A stretch of 64,000 nucleotides of DNA, taken from contig JAJLTO010000017.1 of the NCBI GenBank assembly GCA_030568195.1, forward strand, positions 186,001-250,000, read 5' to 3'. The notes under the pieces were generated by a model. It was not told the DNA's origin and did no database searches. It saw only the letters and a program-made list of their open reading frames with translations. Of this stretch, positions 42,701-54,238 are shown one piece after another; within the stretch, counting starts at the first letter, position 1; the number at the start of each line of letters is the position of its first letter. Source of the stretch: Dipodascopsis uninucleata var. uninucleata (Eukaryota; Ascomycota; Lipomycetes; Lipomycetales; Lipomycetaceae). The position numbers and the translations under genes are program-made.

Positions 42701-43955
42701 ACTCCTTTCATCTTCTACTTAATAAAACGATTTTGTCCATATATTTGACCAAAGATGTTCTCTAATCGAGATGTAGATTGAGCAGTGAGCACTTAAGATG
42801 CTAATACAAATCAAGATTTATGATTTATGTCTCTGAGTACATTCAAATAGTTGTAGTAATAAGCTTGCGAAGCTACAAACGAGGCGCACCCAGTTATTCA
42901 ACAACTAGTGTCTATACATTTCTCTGAAATGACTAGCAAGCTTATTGTGAAGGAAGTATCCGAAAACAGATCATAACCCTTTGATATGTTGTATTTCGTC
43001 AAATAAATGGGAATACAGCTTCAGGCTGTATATAAATAACAAAAGTAGCAATTTACATAAACTTTTCCTGGGGCAGATTGAGTGAAGCTACAAGCTGATG
43101 GCTCAAATACGGAGTGCCATTTGAATGTTATCTCGTTGTAGTTGTCTAGAAGTCTTGTAAGGAAGATAAGAGGCTCGACAGCTCATCAAATACATCCAAA
43201 GAAATGTATTTACTGTGTGGGCTTCAATCTCTGCTAAGATTACTGTGAAGCGGCAAATTAGCAGTGATTTTCCTTTTTAATAGATTAGCTCAGTGCTTTG
43301 CGCACTTCGTACCCTTGTTTTCAAATGAATTATACGGTATCTATCGTCACGGGGTCCTTGCTCTTACGTTTTCAGTCTCAATATCAGTAAACCTGGTCCA
43401 TATTCTGCATCATACTATTAGCGACATCGTCGCTAATAATCAACTACTTCCAAGAAGCATGACTAAAATTCTCGATACTAAGCTATCAGTAGGCGTGCAT
43501 ATAAAACATTCACCACCTAATAGCCTACGTATTCTGGATAGTTCATTCAGTAGAATATTCTATAGAGTTTGGTACTATGTAGGTGCTGCTCATCACTGTT
43601 TTGTCTTCATTAGTATGTTGCGGCGAATGGTGGTAAGCACTACTCATCATCTTATCCATGGTTCAGTCTACCGTGATTGATCTTTCCTCGTTTGGTCTAA
43701 ATAATATGCAACTAGAAATACTAATTCTGATAGTTATTCTAAGCTACAACTTTAATTGAAATAATAAACTTAATGGCCATTTGAAGTTAATTCCCTCCAA
43801 ATCATCTTAAATCGAAAACACAGCGCCAAGAATCGTGAAGTACATGTGATTAGTACTAAATGGTGGAAAGCATAAATAGTAAAGATGCAGATGAAATAGA
43901 GAAGATTCAATTATGAAGGCCACTTGACCCTTAGGATCAGAGCCGAGAGATTAGG
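42701..43955. other. Spacer, convergent 3' regions
   Basis: 1.25 kb between convergent genes. A 138-codon frame at 43264-43680 starts at GTG and has no domain; I treat it as chance. It could hide a decayed gene, but I see no family signature. Confidence 0.45.
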
Positions 43956-45530
43956 CTAGACCTCCTCAGTTTCTACAATATCAGACTTCTTCATAGTGGT
44001 TAATTGGTAGACATCAGCGTTTTTGCCCTCAAATACTTCAGCCACTTCTTCCAGTGTACGCCCTTTAGTCTCTGGGAAGAAGAAGAAAACTGCAAGAAAC
44101 TCCATAAAGATAACGCAACAGTATACTATATAGTATTTCCATTCGATCGCATCCATTGCAATGGAATTAACATATCCATTGTACAACTGACAAAGGCCGC
44201 TAGTAAACAAGGCAATTCCAATTCCTCGAGATCTCAAGTAGTAAGGAAGCACCTCTGTTAGATAGACATAAGGAAGACCCATCAGTCCAATATTGTAAGC
44301 AAAATAGAAGAGAAAAATGAGAGCCAAAACACCTTTGCCAAGAGATGGATCCTCAAAGTTTCGCTGCTGATTGATAGCAGAAAGAATCGTCCATAAGATA
44401 TAAACCAGACACATAAGTCCAGTAGACGTGAGAAATACTTTTCTCCTAGGAAATCGCGTTACGAACATATTCAGGATTATGCAGATTCCCAAGTTATAAA
44501 TCATAAGACCTCCGTTAATGACGAGCTGTTCAGGCGATGTCCTGATACCAATTGAATTCAAAACAAGAGACAGATAATAAGAAACTAGTCCATTCCCTGA
44601 CATTTGCTGCATAAAAGGCACCATCATTGAAATAAAAAGTCTCAGTCTGTTATTTTTCTTGAAGAATACTAGATAAGAGACGTTCTTCATTGTTTTCTCA
44701 TGTTGTATAGCACCAAAAATCTCATTGAATTCGAAGTCGACTAGTGGATCTTCAGCGTCACCCTCTGCATGATATTTCACAAGAATATTCCTTGCTTCTT
44801 CTAATCTATCTTTAAAGATAAGGTATCGAGGTGATTCTGGAACAAAGAATAGAAGTATAATTTGCATGATAGGAAATGAAGCTTGAAGGAGCGATGGAAT
44901 TCTCCAGGACCAGTTATTTGTCTCGCCCATCCAATAAGTGCCATAGGTAATCCAAGCTGCCAAAATAGCACCTGAGTACCACATGATGTTATAAGTTGCT
45001 GTTACAAAACCACGGTGAGTAGGATATGATAGTTCTGATAATAAAGAAGGCGATGGATTAATGCAGATAGTATTTCCAAAACCGATGACGAACCTAGCTG
45101 CAAAAAAGGCACCATATGACTGAGCGAAACACTGAACAATTGCGCCAACGATAGTTATACTAGTTCCGATTCCGATAGTCCATTTACGACCGAAGCGGTC
45201 AGAGAGAAAGGCGGCTACCCATGCACCTACTATATGACCAAAAGTCGGTGCAGCTGATAGATTTCCAAGACGATAGCCTTTGGGATAGTCAAAAAATACT
45301 TTCCACTGGGTCTGTGATTGCAATCCATTAAGCATAGAACTATCATAGCCACTAATGGTTGAGCTCAAAACAGGACACAATAGAAGGAAGTTCAAAGTTC
45401 TCAAGTTCTTTCTTTTCCACCATGGTGGAGCATCCTTTGGAAGAACATCCTCCAGTCGAACCCTGTTATCTTCTTCTTCTTCTGGATGAGAAGCAGCCGA
45501 CCCAGATTTTGGATACTGCTGAGCGGACAT
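43956..45530 (-). CDS. Lactose-permease-type sugar transporter, second copy
   Basis: 524 residues, ATG at 45530, intact. Signatures: STISGYDSSMLNGLQS (TM1), LSDRFGRKWTI (after TM2), ARFVIGFGNTICINPSPSLL (TM4), WSWRIPSLLQ, VPESPRYLIFKDRLEEAR, and FPETKGRTLEEVAEVFEG. ILVKYHAEGDAEDPLVDFEF is closely related to the equivalent stretch in the transporter at 39297-40895, so both belong to the Lac12-type branch, but overall they are diverged. The N-terminus is acidic (HPEEEEDNR). It lies upstream-to-downstream on the same strand as the GH51 arabinofuranosidase 1.85 kb away, so it may carry arabinosides or arabino-oligosaccharides; this is inference from position only. Confidence 0.87.
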   Translation of the reverse strand: MSAQQYPKSGSAASHPEEEEDNRVRLEDVLPKDAPPWWKRKNLRTLNFLLLCPVLSSTISGYDSSMLNGLQSQTQWKVFFDYPKGYRLGNLSAAPTFGHIVGAWVAAFLSDRFGRKWTIGIGTSITIVGAIVQCFAQSYGAFFAARFVIGFGNTICINPSPSLLSELSYPTHRGFVTATYNIMWYSGAILAAWITYGTYWMGETNNWSWRIPSLLQASFPIMQIILLFFVPESPRYLIFKDRLEEARNILVKYHAEGDAEDPLVDFEFNEIFGAIQHEKTMKNVSYLVFFKKNNRLRLFISMMVPFMQQMSGNGLVSYYLSLVLNSIGIRTSPEQLVINGGLMIYNLGICIILNMFVTRFPRRKVFLTSTGLMCLVYILWTILSAINQQRNFEDPSLGKGVLALIFLFYFAYNIGLMGLPYVYLTEVLPYYLRSRGIGIALFTSGLCQLYNGYVNSIAMDAIEWKYYIVYCCVIFMEFLAVFFFFPETKGRTLEEVAEVFEGKNADVYQLTTMKKSDIVETEEV

Positions 45531-47380
45531 TTTGTACTGCTACAATATTATTGATTTAATTCTTTGGATTTCAAGTTATCTGGAGATATTCCTTATTATA
45601 TTTATTTCGTGAGTTTCGCAAAGGATAACCCCGCATAAACTTTGACTCATAAATTTTAACTTCATTTAAGGCTGTATCGGACATAAATACACTCTACTTA
45701 GCGTAGAGCTTATTCTGTCGCCTCACTAATGGAAGTATATAATTGTATCCATAGTTCTCATCTTTATGGCTTACGGCTATTCTCCTCAATATTGCCTAAG
45801 CATTCTTCGAATAAGGTCCCTTGACATTTGTTTATAATCGGATATGTCATTTTAACTATATTTCAATCTGATTTTCTGTAATAGCTGATCAATAGTTAGA
45901 GTTTATTTATTCCCCGACAAGAAAGAGACCATATTTTTGAAAGATCCCTGGAAAGCTTTTACGACAAATTTAGTGGAGTATCTTATCGAGAGAAGCAGGA
46001 AAATTGCGTGCATTTGATGATTAGCCAAGAGGAGTCATATTCCCAAGAGGTAGATTGCCAGAGCTTCTCTCGCCACATCTTCTGTTGTTGCTAGAATTGG
46101 TCCATTTGGGTCTGGAGCGTGAATTAGTACTTGCCATCGCTGAAGTAAAGGAGATCAGATTTTGAAATGATCCGATGTTACAGCATAGATTGTCATATAT
46201 CATTAAAATAGTTCCCATAAATGCCAGAAATATTGCCTAATTAAGGGTTATAGAGTTTCCAGCCTGTGTGTATTCTCGAAAAAACGTCGTAGAGAGGACC
46301 AATATTTGAGACTGGTTCTCGCTAAGAATACTTTTTATGAGACTTCATTTGTGTGGGATAAAGACATGGTCACGCATTAATTTTTTTTGTAGAATAATGT
46401 ATTTGGCTCAGACTGGTTGAGCTAATATTTCTGTACAATATATTAAAGAATGAGGGGAAGACTTTAAAACTCTCCTCTCGTTAAAGTATTGCTCTTCAGT
46501 GGTTCTGCTAGCTCTTTAGTGACACATAGATTTCGCTAAATTACCCAAGACGAGATGCACATTCACAGACCTCTGATCTAGTGTATCCGCACAGTAAACA
46601 GCTTTCACCGCAATATATGTGTCGATGAAATGTAGGATTTGGTTCAATAAATATTACAGAAAGATGGTAGAGGCTGATTAGATTGAAAATTTCTGAATAG
46701 TGTACCAGCAGGGCAGGCACTGGACAAGCAGGGGCGTCTCGGCATGAGAATAATTTATCCATAATTTAGATAGCATATATGTATTTAACTAGATGTGGCA
46801 GGACTTAAAGCCTACATTCGAACTAAATATACTATATTAACATGAACCAGATCGTATATGATTACGGCGCTGCTGCGGTCAAGTGAACTATTACGCGAAG
46901 TTCCCAACTTTTTAAACTCCAGAAGATGCGTACCTGAAGAAGGCAACATTTACGCTTCTCAAGTTCTTGGACGTCATCACTAAATGCGACCAGCTGTTGC
47001 TCTCGAAGAGACTGGCAGTAGCATTTTACCGAATATTGAGCAATCTTGCTTGGCTGCCCGTATATGCGAGTAACTACAGTCATTGAACTACAGTGTTCTT
47101 GTATGCAACGAGAAAGGTGATAGAAATTATCTAAATACAGCCATAAGAGTAATGTACCAAACTTGTTAAGAGCGCAGACTAATATCTTGTATTTTCTACG
47201 AGCACGCAGGATACTATTAAAAACAGTCATGTGTCCTTGTGATATACGTCATAGATACTCATAATACCACAAAGTATTCAATAGTATCAACCTCAGAAAT
47301 ATTTGCGCCTCTTACAAGAGTAAAGACTTTCTCTGTAAATACCATTTAGTTAAAAAAGCCTATTCAGTATTCAGGTACGA
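45531..47380. other. Spacer between transporter and GH51 genes
   Basis: 1.85 kb, AT-rich. Frames at 46541-46762 and 46862-47230 (73 and 122 codons, minus strand) have no domain, biased composition or membrane pattern and are not supported as genes. Confidence 0.45.
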
Positions 47381-48904
47381 TTAATCCTGAGGAACGCGTA
47401 GCATAACGAAACTATGCTTCTTGACTAAGAAAGCATCGAGCGATGAAGTCTTGACAGTGCCTTCAACTATTACGACATTATTAGGCCGTTCCATTGAGTT
47501 ATTAGCCATTACATCATCATGATACACAGTATAGGTAGTAGCAGTTTGCCCGTATGATCCTTCCAGAGCGATCTTCACAGGAATATCATCTTCCAAAGAT
47601 CTATTCACGATCGCAATAGAAATCACTCTGTCCTTGATAGCAGCTGATATGTCAAGGATAGGTACGGCGATCTCAACAGTCTTTATCCATTGAAGTGTAT
47701 GAAGCATACCACCGGTTTCCCCAGTGTACATTGGTGTCTCTACGTGCAAGTTTATAGCGTCTCCTCGCATATATTTGCAGAAGAGCAGAAACGTATGATA
47801 GATTGTTTGCAAAAACATACCCTCTTTTGTTGTCATTATTGGTGCAATAACATTCACGCATTGAGCAATATTAGCCATCCCAACATGACGTGCTTGGCGG
47901 ATAAAAACATTACACCATGAAGCCACAGCTAAAGCATCTGACAAGTTGTAGCTTTCCTCGGCACCTTTAGGACCGGGAGCACGGTTAGGATCCCATACAT
48001 TCCACTCATCGAAGCAGATTTTGACATCTGAATCATAAGCGTTTTGGGTGATCCTAGCAAGATCAATCAATTTAGCGGTAATTTGAATAGCTCTCTCGGC
48101 AGCAGCTGGAGCAGTGACGTTTTTATAGTAGTCGTCATTGCTTGTATAAAGATGAATTGAATGAAGATCGACCTTGGAGATCACAGCCTGCGTGACCTCA
48201 TAGTCCCAATTATTTAAACCGTCACATCCACAAGAAATCAACTTAATTGAGGGATCAAGCAATTTGAGAGCCTTGGCCCACTGATAAGCTTTCTTGCCAT
48301 ACTCGTCAGCAGTCATCTGTCCTACTTGCCATGGACCCCAGACCTCATTTCCGAGGCCCCAGTATTTGACATTGTAAGGTTTCTCGTGGCCATTCTTTCG
48401 GCGCAGATTGGCATAGTAGGTGTTCTTGTTGGAATTACAATATTCAACCCATGCGAGAGCTTCGTCGAGAGTACCCGTACCCATATTTAAGCACAGGTAA
48501 GGCTCAGTCCCCATAAACTCACACCATTCCATGAACTCATCAGTTCCAAATAGATTGGATTCCTCTCCAAGCCAAGCCAATTCCGGCCTGCGTGGCCTGT
48601 TCTCCTTTGGTCCTACTGCATCTAGCCAGTGATATGATGAGACGTAGTTACCACCTGGATAACGGACAACTGGCATGTTTAGGTCTCTCAAAGCGCCTGC
48701 GACATCCAAACGGTAATATTTATCGTTCACTAGACCGGATACTTTACAGTCGAAGTCCACAATTCCGCCGTAAATGCAACGGCCCATGTGCTCCAAAAAT
48801 CCTGAGTAGATTTTGTCATCGATCTTTGAGAGTATACGTTGTGGATCAACCTTCACCAAGGAATGATCTGGTTTAGTAGTAGTAATTGTTTGAGCGGCCT
48901 CCAT
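47381..48904 (-). CDS. GH51 alpha-L-arabinofuranosidase, intracellular
   Basis: 507 residues, ATG at 48904, single exon. GH51 enzymes release terminal alpha-L-arabinofuranose from arabinans, arabinoxylan fragments or arabinosides with retention of configuration. The TIM barrel is clear: GFLEHMGRCIYGGI near 36, VVRYPGGNYVSSYHWLD near 79, and WGLGNEVWGPWQVGQ with acid/base Glu187. FDEWNVWDPN contains nucleophile Glu300, and the ~113-residue spacing fits the family. A C-terminal beta domain follows (VISIAIVNRSLEDD onward). There is no signal peptide and the length equals bacterial-type intracellular GH51 enzymes (~500), not the larger secreted fungal ones, so it probably acts in the cytosol on imported arabinosides. 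The promoter carries CGG repeats. Identification is strong. Confidence 0.93.
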   Translation of the reverse strand: MEAAQTITTTKPDHSLVKVDPQRILSKIDDKIYSGFLEHMGRCIYGGIVDFDCKVSGLVNDKYYRLDVAGALRDLNMPVVRYPGGNYVSSYHWLDAVGPKENRPRRPELAWLGEESNLFGTDEFMEWCEFMGTEPYLCLNMGTGTLDEALAWVEYCNSNKNTYYANLRRKNGHEKPYNVKYWGLGNEVWGPWQVGQMTADEYGKKAYQWAKALKLLDPSIKLISCGCDGLNNWDYEVTQAVISKVDLHSIHLYTSNDDYYKNVTAPAAAERAIQITAKLIDLARITQNAYDSDVKICFDEWNVWDPNRAPGPKGAEESYNLSDALAVASWCNVFIRQARHVGMANIAQCVNVIAPIMTTKEGMFLQTIYHTFLLFCKYMRGDAINLHVETPMYTGETGGMLHTLQWIKTVEIAVPILDISAAIKDRVISIAIVNRSLEDDIPVKIALEGSYGQTATTYTVYHDDVMANNSMERPNNVVIVEGTVKTSSLDAFLVKKHSFVMLRVPQD

Positions 48905-50956
48905 CTTGTCTCGTCACGCTTTTGAACGATATACTCTATACTATTAAAGGATACAACTGATGACTTTTGGAATGCTATATTATTTGGATCCAGAGCCAAC
49001 AAGCTATTCTATTTATTAGATATAGAAATGAGTTAATTTAGGCAGGACAACTTCGCTGCCAACTTCATCATAGGTAATACTGGCTTTTGCCATACGCACT
49101 ATACTTTGCATCGCTTTTTTACTCGACAAACGAGTACTAAGCAGAGAATGGTCTACCAACGGCTCAATTGAACAACTCTACCATTTCAAAGTTACTGATA
49201 ATATTACCGATCCAAAAGGTTGCGGCAAATCGGCTAATTCAAATAATTTAGGTAGATTCTAAATACAGATATCAGAATCTATAATTCGAAGAAAGCGCCG
49301 GGAAGTTACCAGCGTTTTCCAAAGTCTACCATAGCTATTATCTCGTTCTACTTAGTGAATAGTAGCTATATGTAATTAGGTTTAGTAGTGCGCACAGTGC
49401 ATTAGAGCTTAAGCACTTAAGATGCAGAATGCGGGGTATTCTCCAACGCCGAAAAAATTGCCTTAGATAGTTAGACTCCCCGATAGAAACCTAATTGAAA
49501 AAAGCATTTTATCCGTAGCCTATATCAGCCCTAGTTCGTTTTTTCCTGCGTGGCGTAAATAGCGGCATACTGACTATTTTCATTTGCAAACACGGACCGC
49601 GGACGCGTTATGTCATAAAACGATAGCATTGAGCTTTGCTAGAGGAGACAGCCAAGACCGTTTCCCACTACATTACTTAGATGGGATTTTCCAACCTCCA
49701 ATAATGTCAGCCGGAGGATAGGGCTATCAGTCTAGTATTCCATAGAGATAAAGAGATGGACAAATACGAAACAATATCAAACCAAGATGTAGAGGAGCCT
49801 GATGTGCCAAGTCTCCTCCACATGCAAGTACATAGAGCACTGCATTAGTAAATATTGGAGATAATGGCTACGGCTACTGCTAGCGCAGTTTGAAGAGATT
49901 GGGTTTCTGGTTTTGTTGAAGTGGCGGCAAACTTCTACTCTGTATGCTGCATAGTTCCATTTCAGTCCTCTTGTAGAGCTGTTTCTCTATTTCACATATG
50001 AGTGGTCAAATGAACCGGGCAGTGGCGCTGGAATTGAAATACGTAGTTCTGCGAATTTTAATTTGAGTCAGATGGAGGGGCATTATAGCTGAATATGGTC
50101 ACATACACTATAATGCTTGTTTGTCTTCGGTAACAACATAGGAAGAACCAGTCAGTAGCAGAACATTGCGGCAGCTGTAGATAAATAGCCTCTCGATACC
50201 GGTGTAATCGGTAGACATCTGTTACTTGCTGCCGCTCTTAGGAATTAGGAGAGCCGGTGGAAGCTGGCAAGAAGTTTGGCAGACTTCGGATAAACGATTT
50301 TCAGGTTACTATACTCCAGAAACTCTCATTACAGGCTGCTATAGATCCCGATCTATCAAAGACCCGTTGCACGATCTACTTGAAACGCAGGTTTGCAAGC
50401 TAAGGTATTATATACTCAAATTTTGTTTTCATAAACTCTTAGTACTACTTGTATAGCTGATAACTTCTAAACTGGTAGGCGTTAGAAAAAATGCTGCTAG
50501 CTAATTAAGCTTCAAAAGATGGGATATTATTGTATATATATAGTGTTCTTACGGAAGAAAAGATATCATTCTGCTATATCGCAGAGTAGATGTTCCTCTA
50601 GTGTAGCTCCACTTTTTACAAGGACTTTCTTCTCTGGGACTTTCCGAATGGAACACCAGGAAGAAATTTGAGAACATCGGAAGACTAGAATGTGCAGAAT
50701 TGAAGTGGCGTTTGTCTATACGCCTGTTCAATTTATTGTTAGCGCGTCGAGTTCCAAAAAGGGATTAGGTTAAGTTGGATCATATTCTCTAATGAGGTGA
50801 CCGAACTTATGTCCCAATATGTCCATCGTGTAGAAGAATATATATATACAAGCATTTCTTTAGTGCTAATGTATTAAAGACTCCATCAGTTTACTCGTTA
50901 CCTGGTTATGTGTCCTTATATCAAGAAATTCCTAGTTACTGCCATAATATTTAACT
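48905..50956. other. Divergent promoter region, GH51 / DHA2 exporter
   Basis: 2.05 kb. A tandem 8-bp element CGGCAAAT-CGGCTAAT lies at 49223-49238, about 320 bp upstream of the GH51 start (listed separately). CCGCGGACGCG lies near 49.6 kb. Short frames, including 50226-50456, are unsupported. Confidence 0.45.
49223..49238. promoter_or_regulatory. CGGCAAAT-CGGCTAAT tandem site
   Basis: Two 8-bp direct repeats giving CGG-N5-CGG and one GGCTAA, the hexamer bound by XlnR-type regulators of hemicellulose genes in filamentous fungi. Its position upstream of an arabinofuranosidase makes a regulatory role credible; unproven. Confidence 0.4.
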
Positions 50957-52794
50957 ATGTCTAATATAAAGGAACACCAGGAGCTGGATTTTCCAAGCTC
51001 GAGTCAAAATCCAGTATTTGAAGCAACAGCTCTTGGCTTTTCTACGTCTGACCGACCTACGTTTGAAGCAGTATCACCACAAGTGATGAGCAAAGAGCGT
51101 AGACTAATAGTTATTGTATTCATCGTAACTAGTAACATGGTGCAAGTGAGTTTGATCTAGAGCTACAGTCATGTTACAGATCTGACAAAGATAGATGGTT
51201 TCCAATATGGTGGGTATTGCTGCTGGCCTTGAAATAAGCAGTGCATTAGGCTATGCCGTAGGTCCAGGTAAAGCAAATTGGATAGCAGCTTCTTATCCGT
51301 AAGTACCTCGTCTTTGCGCATATTATCTTATGGCAGTAGCCCAGAGGTTTCTTACTGTTATATTAGGTTGACTCAAGGGACATTTGTCCTGATGAGCGGA
51401 CGCCTTGGTGCTGTATATGGTCACCGAAATATTTTGATTATCGGCGCCATTTGGTTTGTTATTTGGTCCCTGGCGAATGGTTTTTGCAAGAGCTTTGTTA
51501 GCTCTAACGTAGTAAGAGCTTTTTCTGGTATAGGTGGTGCTCTGATTATGCCAAATGCTGTAGCTTTAATTAGTACGACTATACCACCAGGAAAGGTACG
51601 AAATGTCACTTTGGGCTTTTTTGGAGCCTCTCAGCCTATAGGAAGCTATTTAGGTGGCGTTTGGGCAGGCGTCTTCATCAAATATGTTAATTGGAACTGG
51701 ATATTTTTCTCATTGTAAGATCACTCACTCCGCTATACATGTGTGCACATATGATGTACTGGAGCTAACGGTTTTAAGAGCAATCTTTGGATCCTGCGTC
51801 TTCGGTATTTTAGCATTTCTTCTTCCTCATGACCACCCTGTTGACAGGAATGGGAAAATTGATTGGATTGGAGCTATCTTTGGTACTGGAGGGCTGATTC
51901 TTTTCAATATTGCATGGAAGTAAGAAAACACTAGTCATTAATTCAGAGTTTACGTATATACTAATATCATACAGCCAAGCTCCTGCAAGTGGATGGAATA
52001 CTCCATATGAAATTGTCGTGCTCATTGTCTCCGTCATATTCTTTGTCATATTCGGTATATGGGAAAGCAAATTTGCAGAGGCACCTATTATGCCTCTTGA
52101 TATATGGACAGCGCAATCGTTCACGGTCTTGAGCTTAGTGGCACTTCTTAGCTTCATGTCGAATGGCATATTTATTTGGTATATGGTAGCGTGGCTGCAG
52201 ATTTTACGCGGCGAGAGCATTCTTCAGTTTGCAGCCGAGTGGACACCTTTTGCTATTTGTGCAACTATAGGCACATTTGTTGCTGCTTGGCTGATCCCGC
52301 GCATGGCAGCCCAGTGGATCATGGCGATTGGATGCGCGAGTATTCTAACGGCGAACCTACTTCTGGCTACAATGCCAGTGCAACAAACGTACTGGGCGCA
52401 AGTATTTCCGGCAACAATATTTATGTCATTTTGTCCTGATTTCGTGTACGTTGCTGCGCAAATCATTGCAAGCAACAGTGTCAAGCGTAGACAACAGGGA
52501 GCCGCTGCTTCCCTTATTGGCATACTTAACCTGTACGGGAGCAGCCTTGGACTAGGTTTCTCAGGAACTATAGAAACCGAGGTGAATAAGCACAGGACGG
52601 ATCAAGTCCTTGGGTTCCGAGCTGCTTTATATTTTGGTGCTGGGATAGGGTTGATAGCTGTACTTCTGGATGCTTTGTTTGTGCGGGTGGTAAAGGATGA
52701 GAGAGAGGGCTGGGACAGCTCGGCAGATGAGCAAATAGGGCTTGAGATTTTAGATCATGGTATTTCTACGGGGACGGCGCTTACTGTAAGGTAG
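50957..52794 (+). CDS. DHA2-type MFS exporter, Atr1-like, five exons
   Basis: Exons 50957-51145, 51195-51298, 51367-51714, 51779-51919 and 51975-52794, giving 533 residues. The four introns are 49, 68, 64 and 55 bp; the third has GCTAAC and the fourth TACTAAT near the acceptor. All joins keep the MFS frame (AASYP|LTQGTF, FFSL|AIFGSCVFG, IAW-N-QAPASGW). The predicted fourteen-segment layout, LMSGRLGAVYGHRN (motif A) and FFGASQPIGSYLGGVWAG (motif C) place it in the DHA2 drug:H+ antiporters near yeast Atr1 and the boron exporter relatives. Exporters of this group pump toxic compounds across the plasma membrane. In this region it might export products of glycoside breakdown such as flavonoid aglycones; that is speculation. 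Splice sites were read by eye. The family is strong. Confidence 0.85.
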
Positions 52795-54238
52795 TTATTA
52801 TGTATTGTTTACGTTTCGGTGCTTAGTTCACTGTAAAGTCTTAAATTTAGCCTTAGTTGACAAAATCAGTCGAGCCATTTCATCTTTCTTTGACTTTTAC
52901 TACACTCCTTTCAATGAGGTGAGCGTGATTCAGCTCTATAACTTAGATCCTACAATATGACCCGCATTAAGATAATGCTAGGAAATATTCAAGTAATTAT
53001 TGTAGGATGAACCGGGAATCGGGCCGTCGGTCCGTATTGGCGTAAATACTGTGGATCTCATGATTAATAGTGCGCATACGCACGTGAGGCATATAGAGTA
53101 ACCTTAATATAATGGACCTAAAACTAATGGTTTAATGGCCACTACGCTCAAACGAACACCTGATGAATACAAGCAGCTCTATTTTCTTTGTAATATTGTC
53201 TTGCACTTTTGAAATTAGGGAAAAAAACATCTCTGATGACATATCTACGGTTTGCTCTCGCGTTATGTTCGATGATTACACCGAATCTGTTCTGTAGTGC
53301 ATTAGATGCTGTCATTTACGCGAGTGATATCGAGATGGCTTGTGTCGTGACTGAAGTCTATTTGTACTATATTCCCCCGCATCTTAGCGGAGAGCTCTGC
53401 TACATAGCATTCTTGACTGGTGTTTTGATTGAAACTGATCCAAGTGAAGAGTTCTAAAAAAAACAGTGCAGCGAGTGGATGGTGGGCCGTACTAAATGTA
53501 CCCGGAATCTTTGGACAACAAACATATCCATTGTTGTTATTCGTAGGCATTCTACACTAAATAGTGCAGTGATCTCTTTAAATGCTATACAAGCTATAAG
53601 CTTTTGATTACTACGCCCCTCTTTACCCTCTATCTTTGTAGCTGCTTGATGTGCTTGGATAGTAGCGAGAAGCCGTTTCACTGCAGTAATAAATCACAGT
53701 AAGGTGAAGATAAAGATAACTTTACCAAACTAGAGCACGAAATACTCGAGCTGTGTTCAATAGTTGGTGGAGATGATACACAACTCTATTCGGAGACAGC
53801 ACATGCTAAAGTGTACACAGTGGAAAGAGGGTCTTGAAGCTCAGTAACTCCTCTCTAGTTTGTATATGTAGATGTCTGAGAAAATGATCCTCGCTTTCCT
53901 GAAGTGAGGACTAGAAACGAATCTATAGCAGAGTCCCCACGAGCTAACGAAGTCCTTTTTGACACGTACTATTTAGGGAATCAGTAGTACAGTTTTAACC
54001 CCGTAGGGTATTGGAATATTGATTGACCGAGGTGATTTACTTTAATAATAGCCGTGACTAGGACTACGTATACCTTATTTCTCAGAAAGTGCCGTATAAT
54101 GTGGGGTAATTGTGCTATCTGAACAATTACCGCGCATAAACATCAACAATATAAACACCCATCCGCGACACTACTTGAGTTTCGCAAGTTAATGGTAAAC
54201 TGGTAAATATTACTACCGAGAATAAAGAATTTGCAAAG
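52795..54238. other. Spacer before the MAL-type transporter
   Basis: 1.44 kb. A CGG cluster CGGGAATCGGGCCGTCGG at 53013-53030 contains one CGG-N5-CGG. The word TAATTATTGTAGGAT at 52994-53008 recurs at 62009-62023. Short frames at 53.2-53.7 kb have no domain. Confidence 0.45.

Noticed and set aside
43264-43680. 138-codon + frame
   Set aside because: Starts at GTG, no domain or membrane pattern, lies between convergent genes.
46862-47230. 122-codon minus frame
   Set aside because: ATG start but no recognisable domain, and the codon pattern looks like AT-rich spacer.
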